Below the pieces are notes generated by a model. The model had not been told where the DNA came from, did not search any database, and saw only the letters and a program-made list of their open reading frames with translations. The position numbers and the translations under genes were made by a program. From assembly GCA_942159475.1 (NCBI GenBank), contig OW804097.1, positions 51,418,986 to 51,482,985 of the forward strand: a stretch of DNA of 64,000 nucleotides, read 5' to 3'. Shown one piece after another: positions 24,422-34,923 of the stretch. Origin of the DNA: Sthenelais limicola. Taxonomy: Eukaryota > Annelida > Polychaeta > Phyllodocida > Sigalionidae. Within the stretch, counting starts at the first letter, position 1; every line of letters begins with the position of its first letter.

Positions 24422-24514
24422 TGGGAGGCCGGTTCGTGAAATGAATGTCTATGTGAATGTATATCACAAAATGAAATCGTCGAATGATGATCAGAAGTCC
24501 AAGATACTATTAGT
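24422..24514 (+). other. LINE 3' UTR, first part
   Basis: Non-coding tail after the ORF2 stop, cut at 24514 by the Academ-like insertion. The likely continuation is at 29824-30150. Confidence 0.5.
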
Positions 24515-25458
24515 CCATGAGCCAGGGGGGTTGGTTGGTACCAGTTGGGGGCACTAATACTACCAATGTTTTTTAGGTAGACACATGTCTAGGGGTCATG
24601 AAAATGCATGATAGCAGTTTCAACACGGCAGCTTAACTCCGGTATGGCCGTTTTAGTAGCGGCAAGTAGCATAAAAATGACGTCAGAGAAAAAACAACAT
24701 ACATATATTTTTTAACAACATAAACCCATCCAAAGTCATTAAAATTTGGTTTCTACGGGGTTTCAGGGACGAGGAATTCATTTACGCCATTATTTTTCTA
24801 TTCCAAGGTCAAGGTCACCTGCTATGACCTAGGTCAATGTTAAAATTGGGCTAAAATATCAAAAATGCTTTATTATGTTTTTCATAACTTAAATTTTATG
24901 GCAGTAATGGATGATTTGACAATGGATTTACTGACCTGCATGTCTTGACTCACTCTGTGAGAAATTATAGAACTCTGTGATAAGTATTTATCATGACAGA
25001 GCCATTAGAATGACCTAGTAGCATAAAAATGATGCCGAGAAAAAAACACCATGAATATATTTTTTAACAACATAAACCCATCCAATGTCATTGAAATTTG
25101 GTATCTAGGGGGTTTCAGGGGTGAGGAATTCATTTGAGCCATTATTTTTCTAATCCAAGGTCAAGGTCACCTGCTATGACCTAGGTCAATGTTAAAATGG
25201 AGCTAAAATATCAAAAATGCCCTTTTATGTTTTTCATAACTTTATTCTATGGTAAATATGGATGACCTGACAATGGATTTACTGACCTGCATGTATTGAC
25301 TCACTCTGTGAGAAAATATGGAGTTCTGCCATTAGTATTTAACATGGCAGAGACGTTAGAATGCAGAAAAGTCTTTGATGCATAAAACATGCAAGGGAAC
25401 ACAGCTTGATATTCATAGCATCCAATATTATTACTTGGTAGTTAACAATAGTTGGATG
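24515..25458 (+). repeat. Left terminal inverted repeat, two 352-bp units
   Basis: After a 150 bp outer segment (holding CGGCAGCTTAACTCCGG) come two tandem units starting at 24666 and 25019 (each TAGCATAAAAATGA). Each contains AACAACATAAACCCATCC and CCAAGGTCAAGGTCACCTGC. The inner edge, around CATAGCATCCAATAT, matches the right arm near 28560. Confidence 0.85.
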
Positions 25459-25751
25459 ATATTTTCTAAAGTTAATTGTTCATTAAGGGCACAAAAAGGA
25501 TTTTGCTAGGTCAAGGTCAAATAAGAGGATCTAGGTCAACCATGTGAATTAGGTCGCATTTCACAAATCACTATACATGTCCATGAATACTGAAGCAAAT
25601 AATAATAAACCAACTGGCAAATGTTGTTACTACACATTAGCCTACATTTACATTAAGTTACATTTTAAAATTTAGGTAATTGAACAGTAAAAACTTAGAA
25701 CAATGAAACCACATTTGAGGAAACACACTAACATCAAATTGTGACAAGTTC

Positions 25752-28404
25752 TCAGTCCCACTGATCATCATCTGTTAAATCATCCTCTTGGTCATTAGCA
25801 CCATCATCATCTGTCATCTGGTTTTGGCATGTTTGCAACCTACAAACCATAGTTCACTTAAATCTGTTTGCAATGCATTGGCGGTCTTATGGTTTACTTT
25901 CCCTTTTACATGAGCAGGATAACAAATTTAGAACAGCCTCTGGAGCAGGTGGTCCCTTGGTCCAGTCTACAGACAGGTACTCAAGGCCATTTGTTGTTTC
26001 AGTGTGCCAACCATTGCCCTTTGGTGAATATCTGGACATGGTTCAAGACAGTGTTTCCAGATAGCTGCTTGATAATTGGCTTGTAGGCAATGCTTTTGCA
26101 AGGAGGCAGCACAAGACAAGCACAAGAAATTTCTTTAAAAAAAAAAATGTGAATCCTTGGAGTTTATGGAACAAATCAGTTGACACAATCCCATTTGTTA
26201 CCAATTCCTTTGAGTATCTCTTGGTAGACTGGCTTTGACTTTACCAGCTTCAAGGCAGATACCTTTCCATGGCCTGCAAAAGAACTCACAGTGTCGCATC
26301 CTGTAAAGGCATGCAGCCCCATAAGGGCCTGTGTCACATCCCTCCCCATACTCTGCGCTACTTTGTTGGCATCAATAAATTTGATATGGGATTTGGTCCC
26401 AGTTTTCTGGTACATTTAAGCAGATATTTTATTGCAGAAGCTGACACACAGGACTAATACATCTGTATCTTCAGAAGTTTGAAGCATGGGCAGAATGGAG
26501 TAGAATTCAAGTGTCTGCTTCTTCATGGGTGCATCAAAGCTCATCAACCATACGACTACCTCCAGCAGTCCAGTTGTAGCAGGTATCTTTACCAAAAACC
26601 TGCTACCCAATGAATTTGTTCCTCTTGTTTGCCATGCTCCATTCATTGATGAGAAATTTGATAAGGCTCTGTTTGTTTGAAGAGTTGGCTAGAAATCTCC
26701 TCCACTGATGTATGCTGCGGCCAGGTGCTATGACACAGAATGCAGTGCCTTCATCTGCACCACATTTTACCCTTTCATCATTCTTTATTGAATCATTCAG
26801 ATAAGCATAAAAAATTATATCAATTCTCTGGCTATCAGCACCCTCTGCCAAGAGTAAAGCCTGGGCATAGTTTGCCAATTCAGACAATGTTTTTTTATCA
26901 TCCTTCAGTTTCTGCACAATACCCATTCCATTAATAATACAAGCTTTACCAATGCTGGCTAGGTATGACACTTGTTGGTTGCACATTCTTCTGCGATTCT
27001 TTAGAAAGAGATGCCTTGTTGGTCTTTCTTAAGGCTCCTTCAGCAGCTGCCAGTGCCCATGGTATGGCCCAAGTGGATATGACAAAACTTTCTTCATCTT
27101 GAGATATGAGATGAACTCTATGATAATGATCCTTCCAAACAAGTTATGATCTGCTTTTATGATAATATCATGTGCATTTGCCTTGCAAATCTTCTTCTTC
27201 AAATTGCTGAAGGTCTTCAAACGCTGTTCACTGAGAATGTCATCAAACTTCAACTTTGGTGGATTGCTCTCAAGCCTTTCCTTCCTAAATGTTGTATATA
27301 TCCTTCCTCCCCAATTTTATGTGCATTTGATAAGTCAGATTTTATTTCCTTCTCAGAAACTACCCCAGTAGACACACTTACCAGTTCCTGTAATTTATCC
27401 AGTTGACTTCAAGCATTTGCATTAGATTTTCTACATCATATTCGTCTTGATGCATTCTTGTCTTTTGTAAATCTTTATGCTGTCCATTGAACTCATCAAT
27501 TTTTAGCATGTCCTTCAACAGCTGAAAAAAGGAGCTCCTGTATTCTGCAGTAAGGTAATACTTCCTAACGGCACCATGCTTTAAGCTGAAACCCCTAGTT
27601 CCCCCAGTTTGGATGTCCTTATTAACTGTTTCCTCTATGGTGTGATCCACAGGAATCTTTCCAAATGGATTAGAGGGACCTATCTTTACTGAAAAGCCAC
27701 CAGACCTTAGATACTCATGGATGCCAGGATTAGTGTCCCGCAGATTGGTCATCTCAGCATAGTATGCAGCCATGTACTGAGCATAGTTTATGTTGTCATA
27801 AGCAAAGCTCCATGGCAGCATTGCTCAGACTGCAACCAAATTTAGTGTCCAATCTCCTTCTTGAGATGCTCTTAAAAAGGTGAGCATTATTTCAACCATG
27901 TAAATATATGACATCCAGAAAGAAGCAAGTTCTCCATTTTCATTTCGTTGATAATCAAGATATTTCATGGAAATCTTCTTCTGGCAAGTGTCTTGACACA
28001 GGTCTTTTATTTGATCTATGGCAATATCAGAATGACGGAATTCTTGATGATGATGCTCCTCAAGCCATGATGGGAAATCACTCCATGCTAATCATAGCAA
28101 AGCTAGAAGTTTGTGGAATCTGATAGCACAATTGTATTTACAACCCTCTATCACATCTGCTACTAACCCCTCTGCAATGACTCCCGACTCAATGCAGAGG
28201 TCTTCAACCCTGCATCACCAAACCTTTGTGATTTCCGATTATGCCCTGCAAGGTGCAAATGGTATGAAAAATGCCAAGTTGTGGAATGATGTTTGGGAAT
28301 TTCTCTGGATGAAGCCACAGAATTTTAGATGCCTTTGCATAGAGTGCCTGATCAAAAACTACCGCAATGATCTCAAGATGCAAAGATGCCATTATCCTCT
28401 GTGA
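25752..28404 (-). pseudogene. Academ-type transposase with XPG/FEN-like domain
   Basis: Fragments read right to left form one long protein. Order: 'IIAVVFDQALYAKASKI' and 'GIFHTICTLQGIIG' (28392-28204); 'DLCIESGVIAEG'; a continuous frame from about 28190 to 27378 with TGA at 28092-28094 and 27825-27827, containing 'MLPWSFAYDNINYAQYM', 'NPFGKIPVDHTIEETVNK' and 'GAVRKYYLTAEYRS'; 'ADHNLFGRIII' (27253-27029); 'CIINGMGIVQKLK' and 'IHQWRRFLANSSNKQSLI' (26986-26603); 'SEDTDVLVLCVSF', then 'LHAFTGCDTVSSFAGHGK', an XPG/FEN-like Asp motif; 'VDWTKGPPAPEAVLNLLSC' with a damaged Cys-rich region; and an acidic tail ending at 25752. The same architecture recurs in many invertebrate genomes. It presumably moves the element; the exact catalytic centre is not certain. 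Multiple frameshifts and stops. Confidence 0.65.
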
Positions 28405-28524
28405 CTACAGCAACATTTTGAAACAGTACTAAGAAATTAAATCCTGTCCAACTTGCGAGCAAGTGGTCTGCAGAACACTTTATCCTGGCTATAACACAAA
28501 GAAGGTTATTTTTCTTGGAATCAC

Positions 28525-29823
28525 TCATAACTATTGTTAACAACAAAGAAATGATATTGGATGCTATGAATATCAATCTGTGTTTCCTTGCATGTTTTAT
28601 GCATCAAAGACTTTTCTGCATTCTAACGCCTCTGCCATGTTAAATACTTATTACAGAGCTCCATAATTTCTCACAGAGTGAGTTAATACATTCAGGTCAG
28701 TAAATCCATTGTCAGGTCATCCATATTCACCATAGAATAGTTATGAAAAACATAATAGGGCATTTTTGATATTTTAGCTCCATTTTAACATTGATCTAGG
28801 TCATAGCAGGTGACCTTGACCTTGGATTAGAAAAATAATGGCTTAAATGAATTCCTCACCCCTGAAACCCCCTTAATACCAAATTTGAATGACATTGGAT
28901 GGGTTTATGTTGTTAAAAAATATATCCATGGTGTTTTTTTCTCGGCGTCTTTTTATGCTACTAGGTCATTCTAATGGCTCTGTCATGATAAATACTTATC
29001 ACAGAGCTCTATGATTTCTCACAGAGTGAGTCAACACATGCTGGTCAGTAAATCCATTGTCAAGTCATCCATTACTGCCATAGAATTGAAGAAATGAGAA
29101 ACATAATAAAGAATTTTGATATTTTAGCCCAATTTTAACATTGACCTAGGTCATAGCAGGTGACCTTGACCTTGGAATAGAAAAATAATGGTGTAAATGA
29201 ATTCCTCATCCCTGAAACCCCCTAGAAACCAAATTTTAATGACTTTGGATGGGTTTATGTTGTTAAAAAATATATTCATGGTGTTTTTTTCTTGGGGTCT
29301 TTTTATGCTACTAGGTCATTCTAATGGCTCTGTCATGATAAGTACTTATCACAGAGCTTTATGATTTCTCACAGAGTGAGTCAAGACATGCAGGTCAGTA
29401 AATCCATTGTCAAATCATCCATTACTGCCATAGAATTGAAGTTATGAGAAACATAATAAAGAATTTTGATATTTTAGCCCAATTTTAACATTGACCTAGG
29501 TCATAGCAGGTGACCTTGACCTTGGAATAGAAAAATAATGGTGTAAATGAATTCCTCATCCCTGAAACCCCCTAGAAACCAAATTTTAATGACTTTGGAT
29601 GGGTTTATGTTATTAAAAAAAATTTGTATGTTGTTTTTTCTCTGACGTCATTTTTATGCTACTTGCCGCTACTAAAACGGCCGTACCGGAGTTAAGCTGC
29701 CGTGTTGAAACTGCTATCATGCATTTTCATGACCCCTAGACATGTGTCTACCTAAAAAACATTGGTAGCATTAGTGCCCCCGACTGGTACCAATGACCCC
29801 CAAATCAGGGGGCTGGCTCATGG
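28525..29823 (+). repeat. Right terminal inverted repeat, three 350-bp units
   Basis: GGATGGGTTTATGTTGTTAA-type words lie at 28897, 29247 and 29597, a 350 bp period in three units. The last two units are nearly identical, the first more diverged. The outer 150 bp mirrors 24515-24665. Confidence 0.85.
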
Positions 29824-30150
29824 ATATATGTCGTTTTTATCAATCGTACTACTATTGCACATTCAATATATCTTGCTCAGAAGGGAGGTGCCCATAACGA
29901 AAAATACAAAAAGTTGTAACTATGTACATAACTCGATAGTTGGTCACGCTTTAATGGCCCAATTAACATCTGATGAAGATGATTGTATGTTGAAAATCGT
30001 AAAAGTTTAAATCTTTAAATTGTAACCTCATATGAACCTGTAAAATTATATAAGAGTTTACTTAAAATTGTTTTTCCCTTGAGTCTGTGAGATTATTAAT
30101 GTACCTAACATTGAAATCAGCTCAATAAAATTTCTAAAAAAAAAAAAAAA
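29824..30150 (+). other. Probable LINE 3' UTR end with poly(A)
   Basis: AATAAA at 30124-30129 is followed 6 bp later by a 15-A run (30136-30150). Its position directly after the Academ-like insertion makes it the likely continuation of the LINE 3' UTR interrupted at 24514. Confidence 0.5.
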
Positions 30151-30214
30151 TGCATTTTCGCTGTTAGATGTTTTGTAACCTGTGTATTAACTGTTGACTA
30201 TTATACTTGTTATG

Positions 30215-30350
30215 CTAGATCTAGACCGAGAAAAACAATGGGCGACGGAATATCTGCCACAGCAGAGCCTACCGCCTATTTCTACCTGTAAATAAAAACT
30301 GATGTAACTGTTATGACGTGAAAATAAAGATAACTACTACTACTAATAAT
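30215..30350 (+). repeat. LINE-like 3' tail with (ACT)n
   Basis: AATAAAGATAACTACTACTACT closes a non-coding stretch, an A-rich signal plus triplet tail as in CR1/L2-type LINE ends. Confidence 0.4.
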
Positions 30351-31480
30351 ATATAACCTTTAGCACTTTTTAGCCTAATTTATCCTAATGCGCTGAATGT
30401 ATAAAGCTGCCGATTGTACAAATTCTGACGACCGCACTGATATTCAGATAATAAGAAGTGTAGGGAAACATCTCCAAATGAGAAGTCAGAAAGTACTGAA
30501 AGCGGAAATAGATGTATTCCCAGCGCATATCACTCTCAGCTCTGTAATAACCAGTTTCCCAGGGCTATCATTGCCTCCCATCAATAACCCGGTATATAAT
30601 GACCAGTAACTATTGGGAGGTTTTGGTTACCATAGGGGGTGTGCATATGCTGCTTCTATTCCGCACCGATTCTTTAATTACATTGACTCCCATTATTATG
30701 AGTTTTATTTTAAGGTCGCTTCCATCTATATAAAATGAACAAAGACTAGTATAATGTTAACTATGTGAATGTTATAGATTTGGCCTATAGTCACCCCTCA
30801 TTGTGTATGTGTGTGTGTGTGTATATTATGTGGAAGGGGGTAGGGGCGGGTCCGGGAACGTATGGGCGGTTGGAAAATAAAAAGGGCGCAGCTCTGCATA
30901 TCGACATTTTTTAGAATAGCCATTTGTTTTGGCCACAAACAATTAACATAGACTTAGAAAATACTCGTAATTAACAGCAAAATCAAGACCGGCGCGTATG
31001 CACCATTCAAAACATCAATCGATTTTTCTGACAGGCCTGTTTCTTTTTTTAAAGAAATTTTATTGGAACTTTTTTTCATAACAATGATAATCTCACAGCT
31101 TCCAAATAAACATCATTTTACAGAGTTTTTTTTACCTCCTAGTAATTTAATACATTTAACTCGATTTAATCCGCAGGCGAACTAGATTTTAGTCGTTCGT
31201 TTTGTTTCTATGATGACAGATATATGTATGCACACAATAAACGCTTAAATTATTATTTTTTTTTTCCTCTAAACAACAAGAAATTGAGCTACTCGAGCCT
31301 TCAGTCTTTTTATCATTGTGCGACCCTAACGTGGAGGGGGATTGTGCAACCCTAACGTCGCCGTTAGTCAGCATTATCATTCTTAAAACAACCTTTATAG
31401 GCGTGATGAAACTACAACATTTGATGGATTTGTTTCTTCCGAAATCCACAGAATATAGGGAACAAAGCGAAATATATTTT
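30351..31480. other. Intergenic, nothing recognised
   Basis: A short (GT)n run lies near 30805-30822. No gene recognised. Confidence 0.45.
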
Positions 31481-31542
31481 TTAAGGTTTCCCCCGCCGAA
31501 GGCGGTACGAGCACCGAAGGTGCTTGTACTGGGAAACCTTAA
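31481..31542. repeat. Small perfect-armed hairpin with TTAA ends
   Basis: TTAAGGTTTCCC and GGGAAACCTTAA (12 bp, exact) enclose two further hairpins, CCGCCGAAGGCGG and GAGCACCGAAGGTGCTT. Confidence 0.9.
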
Positions 31543-31559
31543 GCGGTGAATGTACAGTC

Positions 31560-31900
31560 AAGATTTGGGGGCCGATTTGGCATCCACGGTCTGTCGTACG
31601 ATTTGGAATTGTCCATTTGAGATCGTACATCAGATTGTGGGTCCCAAATCGTGCCAAATGCCCTACACATGCACGATTTAGCGGCGATTCAGCACCAATT
31701 TGGATGTACGATTCATCGCAGGGAAAAAAAATGGTCTTCTGCGATGTCAAATCAAATTGCCACTGCTTCTACGATTAGGCCTAATCGTCGATGTGTAGAG
31801 AGTGCTGCGATTTATTGTAGACCTCTAGAATGAGGTCTATGACAAATCATAGGTGCTTCTACGATTTTCAGATTTATTAGACAATCAGGGATTTATCTGC
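31560..31900. repeat. ACGATT/AATCGT-rich block with palindromes
   Basis: At least eight ACGATT or AATCGT-type words occur in both orientations. The block includes the perfect palindrome CGATTAGGCCTAATCG (31771-31786) and AGACCTCTAGAATGAGGTCT. It looks like a foldback or DNA-transposon remnant. Confidence 0.4.
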
Positions 31901-32537
31901 AATCTGGCAATATAAAAGAATTAAATTATTTATAATTTTACTTTGAAATGCTATAACTACACTTGGAGTATCAATGCAATTTGTTCATATTTATAATGCA
32001 GAGTTTCCCTTCTACACATGTCGACATTAGGTCTCATTCTTCTCATATTTTATTTTATTTTATTCGACAATTAAAAAGAAAAAAAACACACCAGAAAAAA
32101 GGTGATGTGTCACAGGAAAATGAGTAGGCCTAACGTTATATGCAGAATCGATTCATCGGTGACAATATTTGGGGTGACGCAACAATGCCTATTGTGGCGC
32201 AACTCCCATGCATGCGTCATGTGAACCAATCAGATCACGCCCTTCCCCCACCTCATCGTTCCACCTGGAGGAACCCTCACTTTCCCTCCATCTCTCGACA
32301 CATATAGAGGTGCTTACACGAGAAAATGTGTTCTTTAAAAATTTTCTTACATTCTAAAATTTCCTTATATTTTTGTCTATGTATGTCTGTATATATGTAT
32401 TGACATGTATTTTGCTTATATATATTGTGATATGTTTAGGGTAAAAATAATCCCCAACATAATTTATTATATTTTTACAGTTTTTGACTTTCTTCTTTGC
32501 TCCTAGGGTTGTCTCTGTTCTTTGCACGTCTGCGTCG

Positions 32538-32555
32538 CCCCCCCCCCCCCCCCCC
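32538..32555 (+). repeat. Poly-C run
   Basis: Eighteen consecutive C. Confidence 0.9.
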
Positions 32556-32606
32556 TTATAATGAAAACCCGATTCTGCCTATGGCCACCTGAATTTCCGA
32601 CACACT

Positions 32607-32930
32607 TGCGTAAACATCACGGTGATTTTACGCTCCCGCAAATTGATAAAAATCGCCATTTTTTAGTCGAAATACATTGCCAAGTTGTTAAAATTCAGAA
32701 AGAGCATGCTTTCCTACCCCTAATTATGTGTTTACATAAGTAGGCCTAAACAATAAAAAAAGCTTGCCGACGATTGTACATTTTCTGATGAGCTGATCCT
32801 ATTGCGTTGTGACAGGCACATCGCGGAGAAATTACGCTCCCGCAAATTAATAACAAACGCTATTTCTACTCGAAGTACATGGTCAAGATGTTTAAATTCT
32901 GAAAGAGCATCCTTTTCTGACGCAATATTG
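32607..32930 (+). repeat. Degenerate tandem duplication, ~204 bp
   Basis: TTACGCTCCCGCAAATT occurs at 32628 and 32832, followed in both units by CG-poor sequence with a CAGAAAGAGCATG / TGAAAGAGCATC word. Confidence 0.7.
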
Positions 32931-33917
32931 TACCGGTCCTTGTGACGTCTTCTGAATTTACGTTAATAACGCACGTTGTACTTGACAACGCTTTTTCCCG
33001 CGCGTGTGTGTTGGGGTTGGAGGTTAGTAGAATTAGTTGGGGGAAACCGTTTTCTCCTTGGTCACAACCAAAATTTCTTGTTAGATTTAAACATAATTTT
33101 AAACAGATCAGTAACCTAACAACAGACACCTAACCTTATATAAAAGGTTGTTTTCATGCCTTGCCATTTCAAAAATTAGCTATACATCATCGAGCAATCT
33201 TGATAAAGTTAAAAAGAGCTAATCTATAACTTTACACCCAATTAAGCATACTTTATTCTTTAATCGATACAAGAGTAAACCAAATTCAAGACACGTTTCA
33301 TGTCAGTCAATTCCTTCCCATTATCAATAGTACCTATGTTTGGTACAATTCTCCAGCCGAGAGAATGTATACCTGACATGTATAGCAATGCAATACATGT
33401 ATGTACACTATTCAGAAATCATTTTATTATTTTCTACAATTTTCCCTGTAATTCATACAATTTCAAGTGTACACACTCTAAACTCAGACCCATACACTAG
33501 AGACCAAACTCAGGTATAAAGAATCATTCTCATCAACCCACTGCCTCAGCACTACCTTCTTATCTATCTATATCGGGCACGCGCAGGGCTTGTCCATTGA
33601 TTTGTTCCAGTGAGAATTTATGGGAACATTTTATTACAATGTAGCAAAGGTTATCATTAGCACACCCATGTTATTAGGCGACGACATTTGACATTTCTTA
33701 TCATTGCCCAACTTCTTCATCTCTGGGGAAAGGAATCCTTGTTATTGGATACTTGTATACAATAATTTTTACTTTGGGAATTCACGCGTTATATCCATGT
33801 AAAATATATGGGTTAATACTGTTTTGTTTTATTTGGTCTAATTGCGAGTAAAAGACTTCAGTTACAAACAATTGGTATATAGAAAGTTAAAATGAGGTGG
33901 GGAAAGAATGCCTTATC
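32931..33917. other. Intergenic, nothing recognised
   Basis: No recognisable gene or repeat. Confidence 0.45.
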
Positions 33918-34065
33918 ATTAAGATTAAGATTAAGATACATTTATTTCCGACTTGTCGCTTTCAGGAGGCATATCTCCAGCTTAAGGGAGGATCGCACGC
34001 TTCCTGTTGTTTTACATTTTCCTCTTAACAGTGAACAATACTCCAGTCGTCATTGACGAAAGGAG
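33918..34065 (-). repeat. LINE-like 3' tail (minus strand)
   Basis: Read on the minus strand, a non-coding stretch ends GGAAATAAATGTATCTTAAT and continues in TCTTAA repeats, the usual form of a CR1/L2-type 3' end. Confidence 0.45.
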
Positions 34066-34369
34066 CCCACTGTTATTATCATTATTGTATGTCTTTTTAT
34101 ATTTTGGTAAAGGCACACTAGAACTTATATAAAAATTACCTCAAATCTGTAATATATATAGGAATAAGGCGTAAGAAAATGTCTAAGTCTATGTCTAAGT
34201 CAATGGATGATCATTATCAATTGTATTCAATATCTTCAGAATATTTATCTCTTTCTGCGTGTGTTTGTACTTTGTTTGATTTGGTTCAAGTATGAGGAAA
34301 CAAGGTAGGAACGCCCTTTTCTCAGGTTCGAGGTTACAAAACATAGTGACCCCATAAGACGTTCCAATT

Positions 34370-34570
34370 CACTCTCTAGCAAACCCAACCTCCTCTCGTC
34401 TGACCCTCTCTTTTCTCTCCTTCTCTATACTCTTGCTCTCCTCTCTGCTCTTCTCTCTATATATATCTATTCGCTCTCCCTCTCTTCCCTTTCCCTTTCC
34501 CTTGCCCTCTCACTCTCTTGATCTTAGTCTCCTCCCTCACTTGACTGTCTCTTTTTCTTCTTTCCATACT
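34370..34570 (+). repeat. Pyrimidine-rich (CT) tract
   Basis: Dense CTCTC and CCTTTCC words without a fixed period. Open frames here are low complexity. Confidence 0.85.
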
Positions 34571-34799
34571 TCTCGCTCTCTGTCACATGCATATTTTTCA
34601 GTCGAAGTGCTACATTGGAGTCCAGGAAGAGTGGCGATATGCTAGCGCTGGCCTGAACGCCCTTTTTCCCTTTAGTATTATCGATAGCCCATTGAATATC
34701 GAGGGGTAATTATGTGTGAAACATTATATGGTTATATTATGTTGTTTCTCCTGCCTTTCCCATCCCCACCAATCATGCCAACCCATCTGCCATCCCTGT

Positions 34800-34923
34800 C
34801 ACATAGAATTCGAGCATCTACACGACCCAGAGAAAAAAAAAGACTGTGTTGCCTTACCAAGGCTCAAACTCACAAACCTCAACTCTCAATTCCAATGCCC
34901 TAACCACTGGGCTATGACACTTG
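34800..34923 (-). repeat. tRNA-derived SINE fragment
   Basis: On the minus strand from about 34923 the sequence carries an A-box-like TAGCCCAGTGGTTAGGGC (34914-34897) and a B-box-like GAGTTTGAGCC (34871-34861) at near-tRNA spacing, followed by a T-rich segment. The acceptor stem does not pair well, so this is a SINE head or tRNA pseudogene rather than a working tRNA gene. Confidence 0.55.

Larger units (their letters stand above)
24515..29823 (-). mobile_element. Academ-like DNA transposon with ~1 kb inverted repeats
   Basis: The ends TCCATGAGCCAG and CTGGCTCATGGA delimit a 5.3 kb insertion. The inverted repeat runs from 24515 to about 25458 and from about 28525 to 29823; the right arm is longer by one 350 bp unit. 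The centre encodes a single decayed protein (25752-28404, minus). Academ, a DNA transposon superfamily described in Repbase, includes an AcademX group whose protein carries an XPG-like nuclease, and 3-4 bp target duplications are expected. Here the flanks are TAG on the left and TAT on the right, so a duplication is at best imperfect. The superfamily call rests on the protein features and is from memory. Confidence 0.6.

Noticed and set aside
25868..26086. Plus-strand frame inside the Academ-like element
   Set aside because: The minus strand here encodes the VDWTKGPPAPEAVL segment of the transposase.
34433..34645. Ser/Leu-rich open frame
   Set aside because: Low-complexity CT tract, no start or splice context.
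34850..34923. Functional tRNA gene
   Set aside because: A and B boxes are present, but the acceptor arm does not pair; better explained as a SINE.
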